From IMG/VR virus record IMGVR_UViG_3300034159_000013, positions 1-25,791 of that record: a stretch of 25,791 bases of DNA. One strand, 5' to 3'. This document shows positions 1 through 7,336 of the stretch, in pieces (within the stretch, counting starts at the first letter, position 1; every line of letters begins with the position of its first letter). This DNA is from a virus. The notes under the pieces are model-generated. The model was given only the letters and a program-made list of their open reading frames with translations, did no database searches and was not told the DNA's origin. The translations under genes were made by a program, and so were the position numbers.

Positions 1-589
1 GCCCCAAGAAGTCCATTAGCTTTGCTTTGAAAGCATCAATGCTATCCATGAGCTCTTGCGGGATGGTGGGCATTGTTGGTAAGACTACATCGGTCCCGCT
101 CGCTTTTGAAAGCACATTCAGTTGATCGAAGGATGCAAGTGCGCCCTTTGCCGCCGCTTTCGTGCCGTTGATCGCCTTCGTCAGCGCATCTTGTGCCACT
201 TTCGCGCCGGTCAAGTAGGTTACAATCTGCGCTACCTTGATCAAAAATTGCGTGACGAAATCCATCGCCGTCAGGATGTACGGCAAAAATGCAGTAAAGA
301 TGGCCAGGAGCGCATTCACGAACGCGCCCTTGAACATCTCAAAGCCTGCTTGCATTTCTTTTATCTTTCCACCGAAAGAGCTGCCCATCAGATCAAACGA
401 TTGTATTGCCGTTCGTACAAATGAGATGATTTTTTCGGCCGTGAAAAGAAAACCAACGACTGCAAACATCTTTTTCAGCGACCCCATGACGTTTGAAAAT
501 CCAGAAGATAATTCCTTTGTTCCCTTATTGAAACCCTTAGGGTCAATACTCGTGTCAATACGGATGCTGCCATCATACCCGAGAGCCAT
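1..589 (-). CDS. Phage tail tape measure protein, N-terminal part (runs off left edge)
   Basis: The tape measure sets tail length and is later ejected with the DNA. Reading the minus strand from the ATG at 589 gives 196 open codons to the window edge. The start MALGYDGSIRIDTSID, followed by PKGFNKGTKEL, is the usual N-terminus of Gram-positive phage tape measures. A hydrophobic stretch (about residues 43-58, FAVVGFLFTAEKIISF) and a second near 92-110 follow, then Ala-rich helices. The ATG overlaps the TAA stop of the Gp15 gene (TAATG), so translation is probably coupled. Being the last gene seen after Gp15 is its standard place. The remaining, probably much larger, part is outside the window. 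Confidence 0.85.
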   Translation of the reverse strand, partial: MALGYDGSIRIDTSIDPKGFNKGTKELSSGFSNVMGSLKKMFAVVGFLFTAEKIISFVRTAIQSFDLMGSSFGGKIKEMQAGFEMFKGAFVNALLAIFTAFLPYILTAMDFVTQFLIKVAQIVTYLTGAKVAQDALTKAINGTKAAAKGALASFDQLNVLSKASGTDVVLPTMPTIPQELMDSIDAFKAKLMDFLG

Positions 590-1158
590 TATTCACCACC
601 TTTTATCAATCGCATAAATTCCCGCTCCGCTTCCTTTTCGTCAACCGTGCGAGTGTCCACTTCTGGCACATCAAACAACTCGCCCATATCCTGAGCCGCC
701 TTCTTTTCTTCTTTTGTGGCGGTCCCGTTCTTTACACGCTTGCGCAGGCTAATCAGACTGCTAAAAGTTGTTTCGCTTCCCAGGTCCATGAACAGCGCCA
801 TGAATTCCCACCAATGAAGCTCAGCGCGCCTTAGATCAATTCCATGTGTTTGACGGAACGCGGCAAATATAAAATCCGCGTCTTTAGCGAATGAATATAG
901 CCGCGTCCCGTCGCTTTCAGTGCTTCCTGTCTTTCCCCCATTCAAAAACCAGTTAGCTTTTTCTACAGCTTCTTGCAAGAGCGCCGGCGGTTGTTGATAT
1001 AAAACTTTGATCAAAATTACCTGCTTTTCATACCCTGTCAACTCAACATCTTCAAACGCCATAATAACACGCAGCGCGGCGCGAAAGTCTGTGTTGAGTT
1101 TATATTCAAGGCCGTCTATCACGACGGTCTCGGGCAGGGTATCAGTCAGGATGTTCAT
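589..1158 (-). CDS. Gp15-family tail assembly protein
   Basis: This 189-aa protein matches the bacteriophage Gp15 family, found between the tail tube and the tape measure, where tail assembly chaperones act. Visible features are an acidic N-terminus, the central LHWWEFMALFMDL stretch (about residues 113-125) typical of the family, and a charged Lys/Glu-rich C-terminus. Its ATG overlaps the preceding TGA (ATGA). I looked for a programmed frameshift joining it to the upstream gene; the upstream gene ends with a CAAAAAG run, but a TAA lies directly before this ATG in this frame, so fusion is unlikely. A copy of the dispersed 14-bp motif lies inside at 977-990, read here as Pro-Pro-Ala-Leu. Confidence 0.8.
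   Translation of the reverse strand: MNILTDTLPETVVIDGLEYKLNTDFRAALRVIMAFEDVELTGYEKQVILIKVLYQQPPALLQEAVEKANWFLNGGKTGSTESDGTRLYSFAKDADFIFAAFRQTHGIDLRRAELHWWEFMALFMDLGSETTFSSLISLRKRVKNGTATKEEKKAAQDMGELFDVPEVDTRTVDEKEAEREFMRLIKGGE
977..990 (+). repeat. Dispersed 14-bp motif, copy 1
   Basis: AAGAGCGCCGGCGG, inside the Gp15 gene. It is read in a different codon frame from the other in-gene copies, which argues for constraint on the DNA and not on the peptide. Confidence 0.7.
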
Positions 1159-1571
1159 TTACCGCCGGTGTACTTTTTGACTTTCTCAGCTCTCACCGAC
1201 TGAATATACGGGGTAATCTGCTCGAAGAACTGGGGAAACAACTCGATTGCAATTGTGTCACCAAAGGCCTTTTGTGACGTTCCTACCCCGAACAGATTAT
1301 CAATCTGCGAACGAATGTACTCGCAGGCTTCGCGTAAAAGTGCCATGCGCTGGCCCAGGTTGACGGGTAAACCGTTACCGTCGGTTTTGTTATCGTTTTC
1401 AATATCCACCGACCGCGCCTGGTACTCGCCCAGCTTTGTCTCAAAGTCGCCAATCAGGCCGTAAAACTTCTCAGCAAAAACCACGTCCGATGGATTGAAC
1501 GTAATCACCCGCGCCGGGTCATCATTGACACAAATCCTTTTCGTGCCGTCATCAATTCGAATACTATCCAT
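1155..1571 (-). CDS. Putative tail assembly protein (gp14 position)
   Basis: This protein of 138 aa, counted from the ATG at 1571, sits directly before Gp15, where A118-like phages carry a tail assembly chaperone. It resembles uncharacterised tail proteins with an N-terminal region of the type ITFNPSDVVFAEKFYGL followed by coiled-coil helices (about residues 40-55) and a helical middle. A GTG 9 bases upstream is possible, but the ATG has AAGGTG at a good distance and overlaps the end of the preceding gene by 8 bases. The C-terminus is basic. Function is inferred from position and general shape only. Confidence 0.6.
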   Translation of the reverse strand: MDSIRIDDGTKRICVNDDPARVITFNPSDVVFAEKFYGLIGDFETKLGEYQARSVDIENDNKTDGNGLPVNLGQRMALLREACEYIRSQIDNLFGVGTSQKAFGDTIAIELFPQFFEQITPYIQSVRAEKVKKYTGGK

Positions 1572-1824
1572 TGTCAACACCTTCGGTTACAGCATTTGTT
1601 CCCCAGATAAATTCTGCGCTTTCTGCGTCTGTCATCTGGCGATACCACTTTCCATCAATCCGAACAACAGTATCGGTTTCACGACGATAACCCGGTTCGG
1701 TTGCATCAAAAAAAGCCTTGCGCATCTTGAAAATAAGCTCCGGTCTTTCGAGGGCATACCCGGAATAAGCCAGAAAATGCTGAAAATCATCTTCTTTCGT
1801 GTGAATAATCTTTTCTTCTGTCAT
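1564..1824 (-). CDS. Small hypothetical tail-module protein
   Basis: An 86-aa acidic protein with an AAAAGGAG ribosome site at ideal distance. I do not recognise the family. The middle is helical with aromatic residues (HFLAYSGYALERPEL) and is followed by an RIDGKWYRQMT segment. It is the first gene after the hairpin terminator at 1848-1877, between tail tube and chaperone genes, and overlaps the next gene. An accessory role in tail assembly is only an inference from position. Confidence 0.7.
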   Translation of the reverse strand: MTEEKIIHTKEDDFQHFLAYSGYALERPELIFKMRKAFFDATEPGYRRETDTVVRIDGKWYRQMTDAESAEFIWGTNAVTEGVDNG

Positions 1825-1847
1825 TGCGCTTTCTCCTTTTATTAGAA

Positions 1848-1877
1848 AAGCCCGCCCGTATGTTATCCGGCGGGCTT
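1848..1877 (-). terminator. Hairpin terminator after the tail tube genes
   Basis: AAGCCCGCC and GGCGGGCTT form a perfect 9-bp stem with a 12-nt loop. On the minus strand the stem is followed by a TTTTCT run. It separates the strongly expressed tail tube genes from the chaperone and tape measure genes and may lower expression downstream. Confidence 0.75.
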
Positions 1878-1903
1878 CTTTATTATAATCCAGTTTTGTA
1901 TCT

Positions 1904-2668
1904 TTACGCAGTGCGCGTGATGTCGATATGATACTGCGTGACCTCGGCCCCGACCGTCACATCGATTGTCAGGTGATTGATACCCAACGACAAGGCAGCG
2001 GCGCCGCCCTGAGACACCACAGACGCGCCAACTTTCTGAACGATGGTTGCGCCGGTCAGGGTTGATGTCATCGTCACAGTTGCAGCAGCCACAGAGCCAG
2101 CGTACCAGAGCCAAGAATGATCCGCGCTAAACAGCGGGGTAAGCACTACAGACCCAATGACCATGGTGGTCAGGATCGTATTCACCGGAGCCGCCACAAA
2201 GGCCAGCGCCGTCGGGCTGAAGGTCCCCACAACCAAATCACCCTTGTAATTAAGGGTATAGTTTAGTTTCGCAGGCTTTCCCGCGTCCCCGCCCATGTCG
2301 TCAATTTGCACAGAGCAGGAGCGCTTTTCTGCCAGGTAGTAAGTCAGCGCCGGGGTTTTGTACAGCCACACATTGACGGCTTCTGTGTCAGCGGCCGCAC
2401 CAACGGCTTGTTGCTTGCGCAGCGCATCAACGTATTCAAAAACAGCGTCCCCGTTTTTCGCCGTCATTTCGAGCGGGAAGGTAGGAGCATAACTGTCCAC
2501 AGAGACAGACGCGCTATCCAGATGCACGTACGTTTCTTTTGTGGTCTCAGGATTGTAACTGATTTTGGCAGACGTGACACCGTCGCCAATAAGTGACCAT
2601 GTCGGAGAGCCGACAGTACCCGTATTGAGAAACGAATAAATCAAAGAGCGTTTGATTGTCGATGTCAT
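1904..2668 (-). CDS. Major tail tube protein paralogue with C-terminal Ig-like domain
   Basis: A 254-aa tail tube protein. Residues 1 to about 160 are clearly homologous, roughly two-thirds identical by eye, to the protein encoded just upstream (2672-3157); they share SLIGDGVTS, ISYNPETTKETYVH and AKNGDAVFE. The extra C-terminal part (about residues 165-254) is Thr/Val-rich and ends in a pattern LGINHLTIDV...YHIDITR, which is typical of cadherin-like or Ig-like beta-sandwich domains. Such domains decorate the outside of tails or bind surface sugars. The gene follows its paralogue after only 3 bases, so both are probably co-expressed. The added domain suggests a minor, decorated tube subunit. 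Confidence 0.8.
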   Translation of the reverse strand: MTSTIKRSLIYSFLNTGTVGSPTWSLIGDGVTSAKISYNPETTKETYVHLDSASVSVDSYAPTFPLEMTAKNGDAVFEYVDALRKQQAVGAAADTEAVNVWLYKTPALTYYLAEKRSCSVQIDDMGGDAGKPAKLNYTLNYKGDLVVGTFSPTALAFVAAPVNTILTTMVIGSVVLTPLFSADHSWLWYAGSVAAATVTMTSTLTGATIVQKVGASVVSQGGAAALSLGINHLTIDVTVGAEVTQYHIDITRTA

Positions 2669-2671
2669 AGG

Positions 2672-3157
2672 TTAGCTCGCCGTGAAGACCTTTGTCGTGG
2701 CATTGAACGTGCCCAGGATCAAATCACCTTTGCAATTGAAGGTGAAGTTCATCTTCGCAGACTTGCCAGCGTCGCCGCCGAAGTCGTCAACCTGGACAGA
2801 TCCATACCGGCGCTCTGCGGGGTAAGCGGTAGGCCCGCCCGTTTCGTACATCCACACATTGACCATGTCGGTATCAGCAGCCGCACCAACAGCCTGAGCG
2901 CGCCGCAACCCGTCAACGAACTCGAATACAGCATCACCGTTCTTTGCGGTTGCCTCAAAGGCCATCACCGGAGCGTAACTGTCAACCGTCACAGTTGCGC
3001 TGTCCTGATGTACGTAGGTTTCCTTCGTGGTCTCCGGATTGTATGAAATTTTCGATGAAGTCACACCGTCACCAATCAGCGAGTAGGTTGCCGTGGTAGA
3101 AGGCGTGGTATTCATGAAGCTTTGAATTTGACTGCGTTTTACATTTGTTCCTGGCAT
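2672..3157 (-). CDS. Major tail tube protein
   Basis: A 161-aa protein of the phage tail tube type, which polymerises into the inner tail tube. Its length, beta-rich composition and place between the minor capsid/tail completion genes and the Gp15 gene fit this. Conserved blocks shared with its neighbour are SLIGDGVTSSKISYNPET and the C-terminal GGDAGKSAKMNFTFNCKGDL. It lacks the C-terminal Ig-like extension of the paralogue, so it is the likelier bulk tube subunit. The start ATG is preceded by a GGAGG-type site. Confidence 0.8.
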   Translation of the reverse strand: MPGTNVKRSQIQSFMNTTPSTTATYSLIGDGVTSSKISYNPETTKETYVHQDSATVTVDSYAPVMAFEATAKNGDAVFEFVDGLRRAQAVGAAADTDMVNVWMYETGGPTAYPAERRYGSVQVDDFGGDAGKSAKMNFTFNCKGDLILGTFNATTKVFTAS

Positions 3158-3170
3158 TGTTTACCGCCTC

Positions 3171-3596
3171 CTAGGCAGTTTGTTCGTAAGTCAATTTACA
3201 CTGGACTTGGTAAACGCCAGTGCTACTCTGGCCCTGCTCATAAAGATAAGCCTGGCCCAATGTTTCGATGATTGTGGCGGTCTTCCCGCTTCCGAGAGAT
3301 GGAAGAGCACCGGCGGTTGTTTGTGTTTCCATCCAATCTGAAAACGCTTCATAAAATCCATTGTTGTCAAGCCGCTCAAGTTCATCGGCGGTTGACTGTA
3401 CGGACTGAAACGCAAACGGAAATTCTCGGACTGTATTTCCCGCCAAATCCCGCTCAATAATGCGCGTTCCCGCCATGGGGATAATTGCATATCCGGTTGG
3501 GGTTACGCCCAGATAATCCGTGAGCAGCAGAGCGCCCGTTTCGAGATTGGTATACGTCGCAAGGTAAGTTTTCAGCGCTTCGATGATCGTGGTCAT
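3171..3596 (-). CDS. Minor capsid 3-like / tail terminator protein
   Basis: A 141-aa protein in the position of the A118-type minor capsid 3 family, which structurally corresponds to tail terminator proteins that cap the tail and join it to the head. The C-terminal VYQVQCKLTYEQT pattern and the central FAFQSVQSTADELERL helix fit that family. Its ATG overlaps the stop of the upstream gene (ATGA). A copy of the dispersed 14-bp motif lies at 3303-3316 and is read as Thr-Ala-Gly-Ala-Leu. The exact role is inferred from family and gene order. Confidence 0.7.
   Translation of the reverse strand: MTTIIEALKTYLATYTNLETGALLLTDYLGVTPTGYAIIPMAGTRIIERDLAGNTVREFPFAFQSVQSTADELERLDNNGFYEAFSDWMETQTTAGALPSLGSGKTATIIETLGQAYLYEQGQSSTGVYQVQCKLTYEQTA
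3303..3316 (+). repeat. Dispersed 14-bp motif, copy 2
   Basis: AAGAGCACCGGCGG, followed by TTG, inside the tail terminator gene. Identical in 14 positions to the copies at 13972, 21846 and 23772. Confidence 0.75.
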
Positions 3597-4009
3597 TCTT
3601 TCACCTGTAACTTGGGAGTACCACCACCGGCTATCTTGCGAGCGCCGTTGATAATCTTCTGCCCATCAATTTCTTTCATGCGCTGAAACCACTGAGGCCC
3701 GCGCAAGGGACCCGTCATGCTTCCCGGCAGACGATGGCTGTAATACTGTGGCTTCGCATAGGGGGCAATCCACTGTACAACCCCACTACCAACGTCTGTG
3801 CCCAGGATGCCCGATTTGATAAGCATACTTGTAAGCAAGGGCACGTACGGCTCGCTAAGTCTCAGCACTTCACTGTCTACAAATTTCTGCGCTTCGCTGT
3901 AGCGGTTCTGCCACTTGTCAACAAAATCGGGATTGAATTTTAGTTCAGCTTTCCCGCTTTCATTGATGATGATTTCGCCGCGCGGAGTTGTGATAATTGG
4001 CCCGGTCAT
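3593..4009 (-). CDS. Minor capsid 2-like head-tail joining protein (A118 gp10 position)
   Basis: This 138-aa protein shows the signature of the small minor capsid family: KFVDSEVLRLSEPYVPLLTS (about residues 42-61), then SGILGTDVGSGVVQWIAPYA and a QYY motif. This family lies between connector and tail terminator genes in Gram-positive siphoviruses and is thought to act as a neck or stopper/tail completion protein. It overlaps both neighbours by a few bases. The C-terminus is basic (KIINGARKIAGGG). Confidence 0.75.
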   Translation of the reverse strand: MTGPIITTPRGEIIINESGKAELKFNPDFVDKWQNRYSEAQKFVDSEVLRLSEPYVPLLTSMLIKSGILGTDVGSGVVQWIAPYAKPQYYSHRLPGSMTGPLRGPQWFQRMKEIDGQKIINGARKIAGGGTPKLQVKE

Positions 4010-4425
4010 TATGCAGCCCCCAAATTCCAGTGCTGCATTGACAGGCTACCCGCGTCCATGGTATCCACAGACGTGATGACTAAAACATCGTCATACTTTG
4101 CCTTGAGCGCGGTTACGGTAAAGCCAGTCTGAATTTCATCCGAAACCAAACCTTTGACAATCAGATCGCCTACCTGCAGCGTCCATTTACCTGTTTTGGT
4201 TGTCAGCGCTTGCCAGGCTTTCGGTTTCAAGAAATTCACACCACGGGCAAAGGGGATAAACACACGCGCCTGATCCGCACCCGCTAAACCGCCAGTACTA
4301 CGCACGTTCGCCGCCTTGCGGTTTTCCCACGCCACAGCGATGATACCAACCCGCTGATACTTCTCAGACTTCGTAGCAGTATCAACGTACTTGTTGTAAA
4401 CAGTACAATTCGCGTTTGTTCTCAT
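4009..4425 (-). CDS. Head closure-type neck protein
   Basis: A 138-aa beta-rich protein. The pattern TVYNKY at the N-terminus, then VRSTGGLAGADQARVFIPFA and a KTGKWTLQVGDLIVKG block, is typical of a family of uncharacterised neck proteins in Gram-positive prophages, in the place of minor capsid 1/head closure proteins. Stop and start overlap with both neighbours, so expression is coupled to the connector gene. No catalytic motif is present. The assignment rests on sequence pattern and position. Confidence 0.65.
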   Translation of the reverse strand: MRTNANCTVYNKYVDTATKSEKYQRVGIIAVAWENRKAANVRSTGGLAGADQARVFIPFARGVNFLKPKAWQALTTKTGKWTLQVGDLIVKGLVSDEIQTGFTVTALKAKYDDVLVITSVDTMDAGSLSMQHWNLGAA

Positions 4426-4829
4426 CCTTCGGAATACTCCCCGGACGCGAAACCACGAAACATCAGGCCAGTATTACCCAGGTAAAGACGCGCTACCCGT
4501 TGCAGTTTTTGATCATGTGTGAGAGTTGCAAGGGAACCAGCGGCATAACTCACAGAATTGGAGCCGATGCTTTCTGACTGAATACCGCCCGCACTATCCC
4601 CGCTGGCATCCTGTACCTGTAACTCTTCAGCCAATGCGCAGGTTGCCATTTTGATCTTGTCAATCTTTGCCGTATCAGTTGCGGCCGCGATAACTGGAGC
4701 GACACGCTCAAAGGTCAACGCGTCAATTTGTGCGGATGCGCGTAATGCCAATTGGGGGAAACTGGCATCAGCTATGGCAGTGCCGAGATACGTATTTTTA
4801 TAATAGGTCAGATCTGCGTATGCTGTCAT
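4422..4829 (-). CDS. Head-tail connector (gp6-like) protein
   Basis: A 135-aa helical protein beginning MTAYADLTYYKNTY, with the pattern FPQLALRASAQIDALTFER (about residues 24-42) seen in head-tail connector proteins of the gp6/gp15 type, which dock beneath the portal. It lies directly after the coat and decoration genes, which is the usual order. The C-terminal part has a second helix with RVARLYLGNTGLMFRG, also typical. It overlaps the next gene by 4 bases. Confidence 0.75.
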   Translation of the reverse strand: MTAYADLTYYKNTYLGTAIADASFPQLALRASAQIDALTFERVAPVIAAATDTAKIDKIKMATCALAEELQVQDASGDSAGGIQSESIGSNSVSYAAGSLATLTHDQKLQRVARLYLGNTGLMFRGFASGEYSEG

Positions 4830-4847
4830 AACTGATGCCCTTTCTGA

Positions 4848-5342
4848 TTACGCTGAAACAGGACCTTCAACATAGAACAGGTACCCGGTCAGCTTGCCAG
4901 TCAGCAAAGCGGATACGGCAACCGTGCATGTAATTTCTTTTGCGGTCGTAGCCAGAACGCTGGTGCTTTCAGGGGTATTCGCTTTCGGCACAATCGCCTT
5001 ACGGCCAATGCTCGAATACGGAGCGCCCGAAACAGCAGCGGCGCTGATAATATCATTGGCAGCTTCAACGCTGATTGCAATCGTGCCATTACTGGCATTC
5101 GCGGAAGTAAACGCGGTATTGACGTTGACGAAACCGCCACACACAATGGCATTGGCCGGGATAGTTACGCCTGTACCATGAGCCGCAACCGTGCGATTTG
5201 CAACGACACCAGCGTCAAAAGTAAACTGCGCAACACGCAGCCCGCCCAGACCATCACCACCCGAAACAAACGGAGCCAGGGCGGTAAAGTTGCGATTGAT
5301 TGACTGGAGTTGTCCAGAGATTTGAACATTTTCAAGAGCCAT
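4848..5342 (-). CDS. Putative capsid decoration / head protein
   Basis: A 164-aa protein rich in Ala, Thr, Val and Gly with almost no charged residues in its middle, suggesting a beta-sandwich virion protein. I do not recognise a named family with certainty. It lies right after the coat gene, separated from it by a GC-rich hairpin, where head decoration proteins are usual. The N-terminal 20 residues look helical (VQISGQLQSINRNFTAL), followed by repeated beta-like segments. The decoration role is inferred. Confidence 0.55.
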   Translation of the reverse strand: MALENVQISGQLQSINRNFTALAPFVSGGDGLGGLRVAQFTFDAGVVANRTVAAHGTGVTIPANAIVCGGFVNVNTAFTSANASNGTIAISVEAANDIISAAAVSGAPYSSIGRKAIVPKANTPESTSVLATTAKEITCTVAVSALLTGKLTGYLFYVEGPVSA

Positions 5343-5359
5343 ATTTCACCTTTTTCAAA

Positions 5360-5382
5360 GCGGGCGGCTATTCACCGCCCGC
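5360..5382 (-). terminator. GC-rich hairpin after the coat gene
   Basis: GCGGGCGG and CCGCCCGC form a perfect 8-bp stem with a 7-nt loop. The minus strand continues with TTTGAAAAA, a weak T tract, so it may be a partial terminator or an mRNA-stabilising hairpin that keeps coat mRNA in excess of the downstream genes. Confidence 0.6.
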
Positions 5383-5397
5383 CGGTCACACTGCCGA

Positions 5398-6291
5398 TTA
5401 GGAAGCCTTGATATGGCTGTAGATGCCCTTGACTTTGTTATCAAACACGAAGGCATCATGGTACAGGCGGTACTGAAGCAGCCACGCGTCGGCGGTCTGG
5501 TTCTCTTCAGGAGAGAAGATTTTCAGAGCGGCATGCTTGGTAGCCTGCAAAACAGCGGACGGATGAACGAGCAGGAAGTTGATGTCGCGCCCGGTCGAGC
5601 TGGTCTTGGAGAAACCGCCAGCAGATGCGCTGGAGCCGGCGTCCAGGGTAATGCCCTTGTAGAAGCGGGTCTGAGGAACAGGGATGATTTCCATATTGTC
5701 AAGCATCTTCACCAGGCGATTGACGCCGCTTTCATTCGCCAGATAGCGGGAAACAGCGGCTTTCAGGAAGCCATTGACGGTTGCGCTCACATAGAGCAGG
5801 CGGCCTTCGGCGGGAACTTCGGCTTCATCCAAAACAAGAGCAGCGGCATCAATAGCGGCCAGAATGGTGGAGCTTGACAGGGTTGCGGGGCTTCCAACTT
5901 CACTGATACCAGACCAAGAAGCGTACTTACTGAAGCGGTAGGCGTCCACTTCGGGAACAACCTGAGTACGGATGAACTCACCGGCCAGGGTGCCAAAGGC
6001 CATCCCCAGGGTTTCTTCATCGTCCATGCGATCAATGCTGAAAGCGCGACCACGGCTCGCAGCCAGGGTCAGGGTTTCCCAGGTGCCAGTCACATCTCCG
6101 CCGGGGTAACCGGTTGCGCGGCTGTAGGTGCCCATACCAACAACGCTGGTTTTGAAAACATTGACGGCATTCGCCCCGCCAAAATCGACCGGCTTGGTCA
6201 TCGCGTCCATGCGGGCGGTCAGAGAAGCGTTCTTATAAACTTCATCCAGGATGGGCTGGAATTTCGAGGCCAAAGCAATGCTGTTTGCCAT
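5398..6291 (-). CDS. Major capsid protein (HK97-type fold)
   Basis: A 297-aa coat protein. Recognisable blocks are NVFKTSVVGMGTYSRATGYP, followed by a GDVTGTWETLTLAASRGR stretch, the FSIDRMDDEET motif (about residues 84-94) and GEFIRTQVVPEVDAYRFSK, all typical of coat proteins in Gram-positive siphoviruses with separate scaffold genes. There is no N-terminal delta domain, which fits the presence of a GP20-type scaffold gene directly upstream. The spacing to the scaffold gene is 15 bases with a clear ribosome site. The C-terminus (VKGIYSHIKAS) is basic. Confidence 0.9.
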   Translation of the reverse strand: MANSIALASKFQPILDEVYKNASLTARMDAMTKPVDFGGANAVNVFKTSVVGMGTYSRATGYPGGDVTGTWETLTLAASRGRAFSIDRMDDEETLGMAFGTLAGEFIRTQVVPEVDAYRFSKYASWSGISEVGSPATLSSSTILAAIDAAALVLDEAEVPAEGRLLYVSATVNGFLKAAVSRYLANESGVNRLVKMLDNMEIIPVPQTRFYKGITLDAGSSASAGGFSKTSSTGRDINFLLVHPSAVLQATKHAALKIFSPEENQTADAWLLQYRLYHDAFVFDNKVKGIYSHIKAS

Positions 6292-6306
6292 TTCGTTATT
6301 TTCCTT

Positions 6307-6870
6307 TTAGGGTTTCACGAGGCCAGCCGCAACACGCGCTGCGTCAATGACCTTATCGCCCAGAACTGATTGAGAATTTCCACGCGCAACGATGCGCGGG
6401 AGTGGATTGTCATTCACGAACCATCCCTCATGGACAGGAACGAGCGGTTCTACTTGCTCTTTCAGCCCAGTGAATGTTTCGGTGTTTTCGTCAAACAGAA
6501 GCTTGCTTGTATCCAGGTGGGCTTTGGCAGACTTCAATTCAACGTCTTTGATCTTGTAGGTTTCTTTCAGCGCCTTATCGAGCGCAATGCCGCGTTTGTA
6601 TTCGAGCAGGTTCTTTTGAGCTTCAACAGTGGCCTGCTCATATTTGCTCTTGTACTCATCGGCCGCTTTCTTGATCCCGTCAACGTCCAATTTCTTGAAG
6701 CTTTCAACGGTCCCTGCGGCTTCCGTAAGCTGGCTTTTGAGTGCGGCAGCTTCTGATTGAGCGGCAGAAATGTCGGATTTATGCTTTTCAATATCCTTAC
6801 CATGAAGAGCAACAATCTTATCCGCTGTTTCTTCGTCAACTCCGAGTGCTACTAATTCTTTTTTGTTCAT
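6307..6870 (-). CDS. Capsid scaffold protein (phage GP20 family)
   Basis: A 187-aa highly charged, helical protein with a long coiled coil (about residues 25-105) rich in Lys, Glu and Ala, matching the phage GP20 minor structural/scaffold family. Scaffolds guide procapsid assembly and leave before packaging. It is the first gene of the head-tail unit and has an AAGGAAG ribosome site directly upstream. A strong promoter (7028-7002) with a perfect palindrome just downstream of it controls it. The C-terminus ends in a basic-hydrophobic helix (VIDAARVAAGLVK), the part that often binds the coat protein. Confidence 0.85.
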   Translation of the reverse strand: MNKKELVALGVDEETADKIVALHGKDIEKHKSDISAAQSEAAALKSQLTEAAGTVESFKKLDVDGIKKAADEYKSKYEQATVEAQKNLLEYKRGIALDKALKETYKIKDVELKSAKAHLDTSKLLFDENTETFTGLKEQVEPLVPVHEGWFVNDNPLPRIVARGNSQSVLGDKVIDAARVAAGLVKP

Positions 6871-6974
6871 CTTCCTTTTCCTTTTTTTGCATCAACCACA
6901 TCTTTTTTTAGTTGGTCAGTTCCAACAGGGTTATCGCTTTGTGAGCCTGCGACTGGCTAGAATTATTTTAGTTG

Positions 6975-6995
6975 TGAAAATGATAATCATTTTCA
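6975..6995. promoter_or_regulatory. 21-bp perfect palindrome resembling a Fur box
   Basis: Two 10-bp arms, TGAAAATGAT and ATCATTTTCA, flank a central A. The inner 19 bases differ from the classical Fur consensus at only two positions. It begins 7 bases downstream of the TATAAT box of the capsid promoter, around the expected transcription start, where a bound dimer would block initiation. A phage repressor or a host metal regulator could be the ligand. Confidence 0.65.
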
Positions 6996-7001
6996 ATAAG
7001 C

Positions 7002-7028
7002 ATTATACACCAAAATTACAATTGTCAA
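7002..7028 (-). promoter_or_regulatory. Promoter of the capsid/tail unit
   Basis: On the minus strand a consensus TTGACA (7028-7023) is followed after 15 bases by a consensus TATAAT (7007-7002). The spacer is shorter than the usual 17, but both boxes are perfect. It is the only strong minus-strand promoter seen upstream of the scaffold gene. The 12-mer TTGGTGTATAAT is repeated at two other places (9472-9461 and 15756-15745). Confidence 0.65.
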
Positions 7029-7046
7029 GGATAGGAGTAAATAAAG

Positions 7047-7096
7047 CAAGGGCACCGGCGGTAAGGTTTGTAACAATTACTCCGCTCGTGCCCTTG
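7047..7096. repeat. Imperfect hairpin built on the dispersed motif (copy 3)
   Basis: The plus-strand motif copy AAGGGCACCGGCGG (7048-7061) forms the left arm of a dyad whose right arm ends in GTGCCCTTG; the outer 9 bp are perfect and GCGG/CCGC plus TAA/TTA continue inward. On the minus strand the hairpin is followed by CTTTATTTA, so it may end readthrough before the capsid promoter. The region between genes 6871-7457 holds only regulatory sequence. Confidence 0.6.
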
Positions 7097-7336
7097 ATTG
7101 ATATATGACTAATCCTATTGCGTTTCTGGTGTAACACTGTAACAGATGATTTCAAACATTTTGGATTTAATCATAATTGAATAAGTCTGTATCTCTATAT
7201 ATATCTGTTACATGGGACTTAATAGATATATGAGTTAATGACTAGCATAGCAGAGCGTCCATAGGACTATTGACTTACACGAAATAAAATTGTGTTTTTC
7301 ATTTTTGATTTTGTCCCACATGATTTACCTGTAACA
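7069..7336. promoter_or_regulatory. Cluster of TGTAACA sites (possible operator array)
   Basis: The heptamer TGTAACA occurs at 7069, 7130, 7138 and 7330, and its complement TGTTACA at 7206. Two copies are in tandem, 8 bases apart. The A+T-rich stretch around them, between the capsid promoter and the pentapeptide gene, contains no convincing coding region. A regulator binding site array is a reasonable guess. Confidence 0.4.

Noticed and set aside
1155-1180. Programmed frameshift between the gp14-position and Gp15 genes at CAAAAAG
   Set aside because: A TAA lies directly before the Gp15 ATG in the Gp15 frame and the -1 frame stops within a few codons, so no extended product results; ATGA coupling explains the junction.
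6863-7108. An 81-codon plus-strand frame over the capsid promoter
   Set aside because: No ribosome site, and it runs through the promoter, palindrome and hairpin; the composition is that of translated A+T-rich noncoding DNA.
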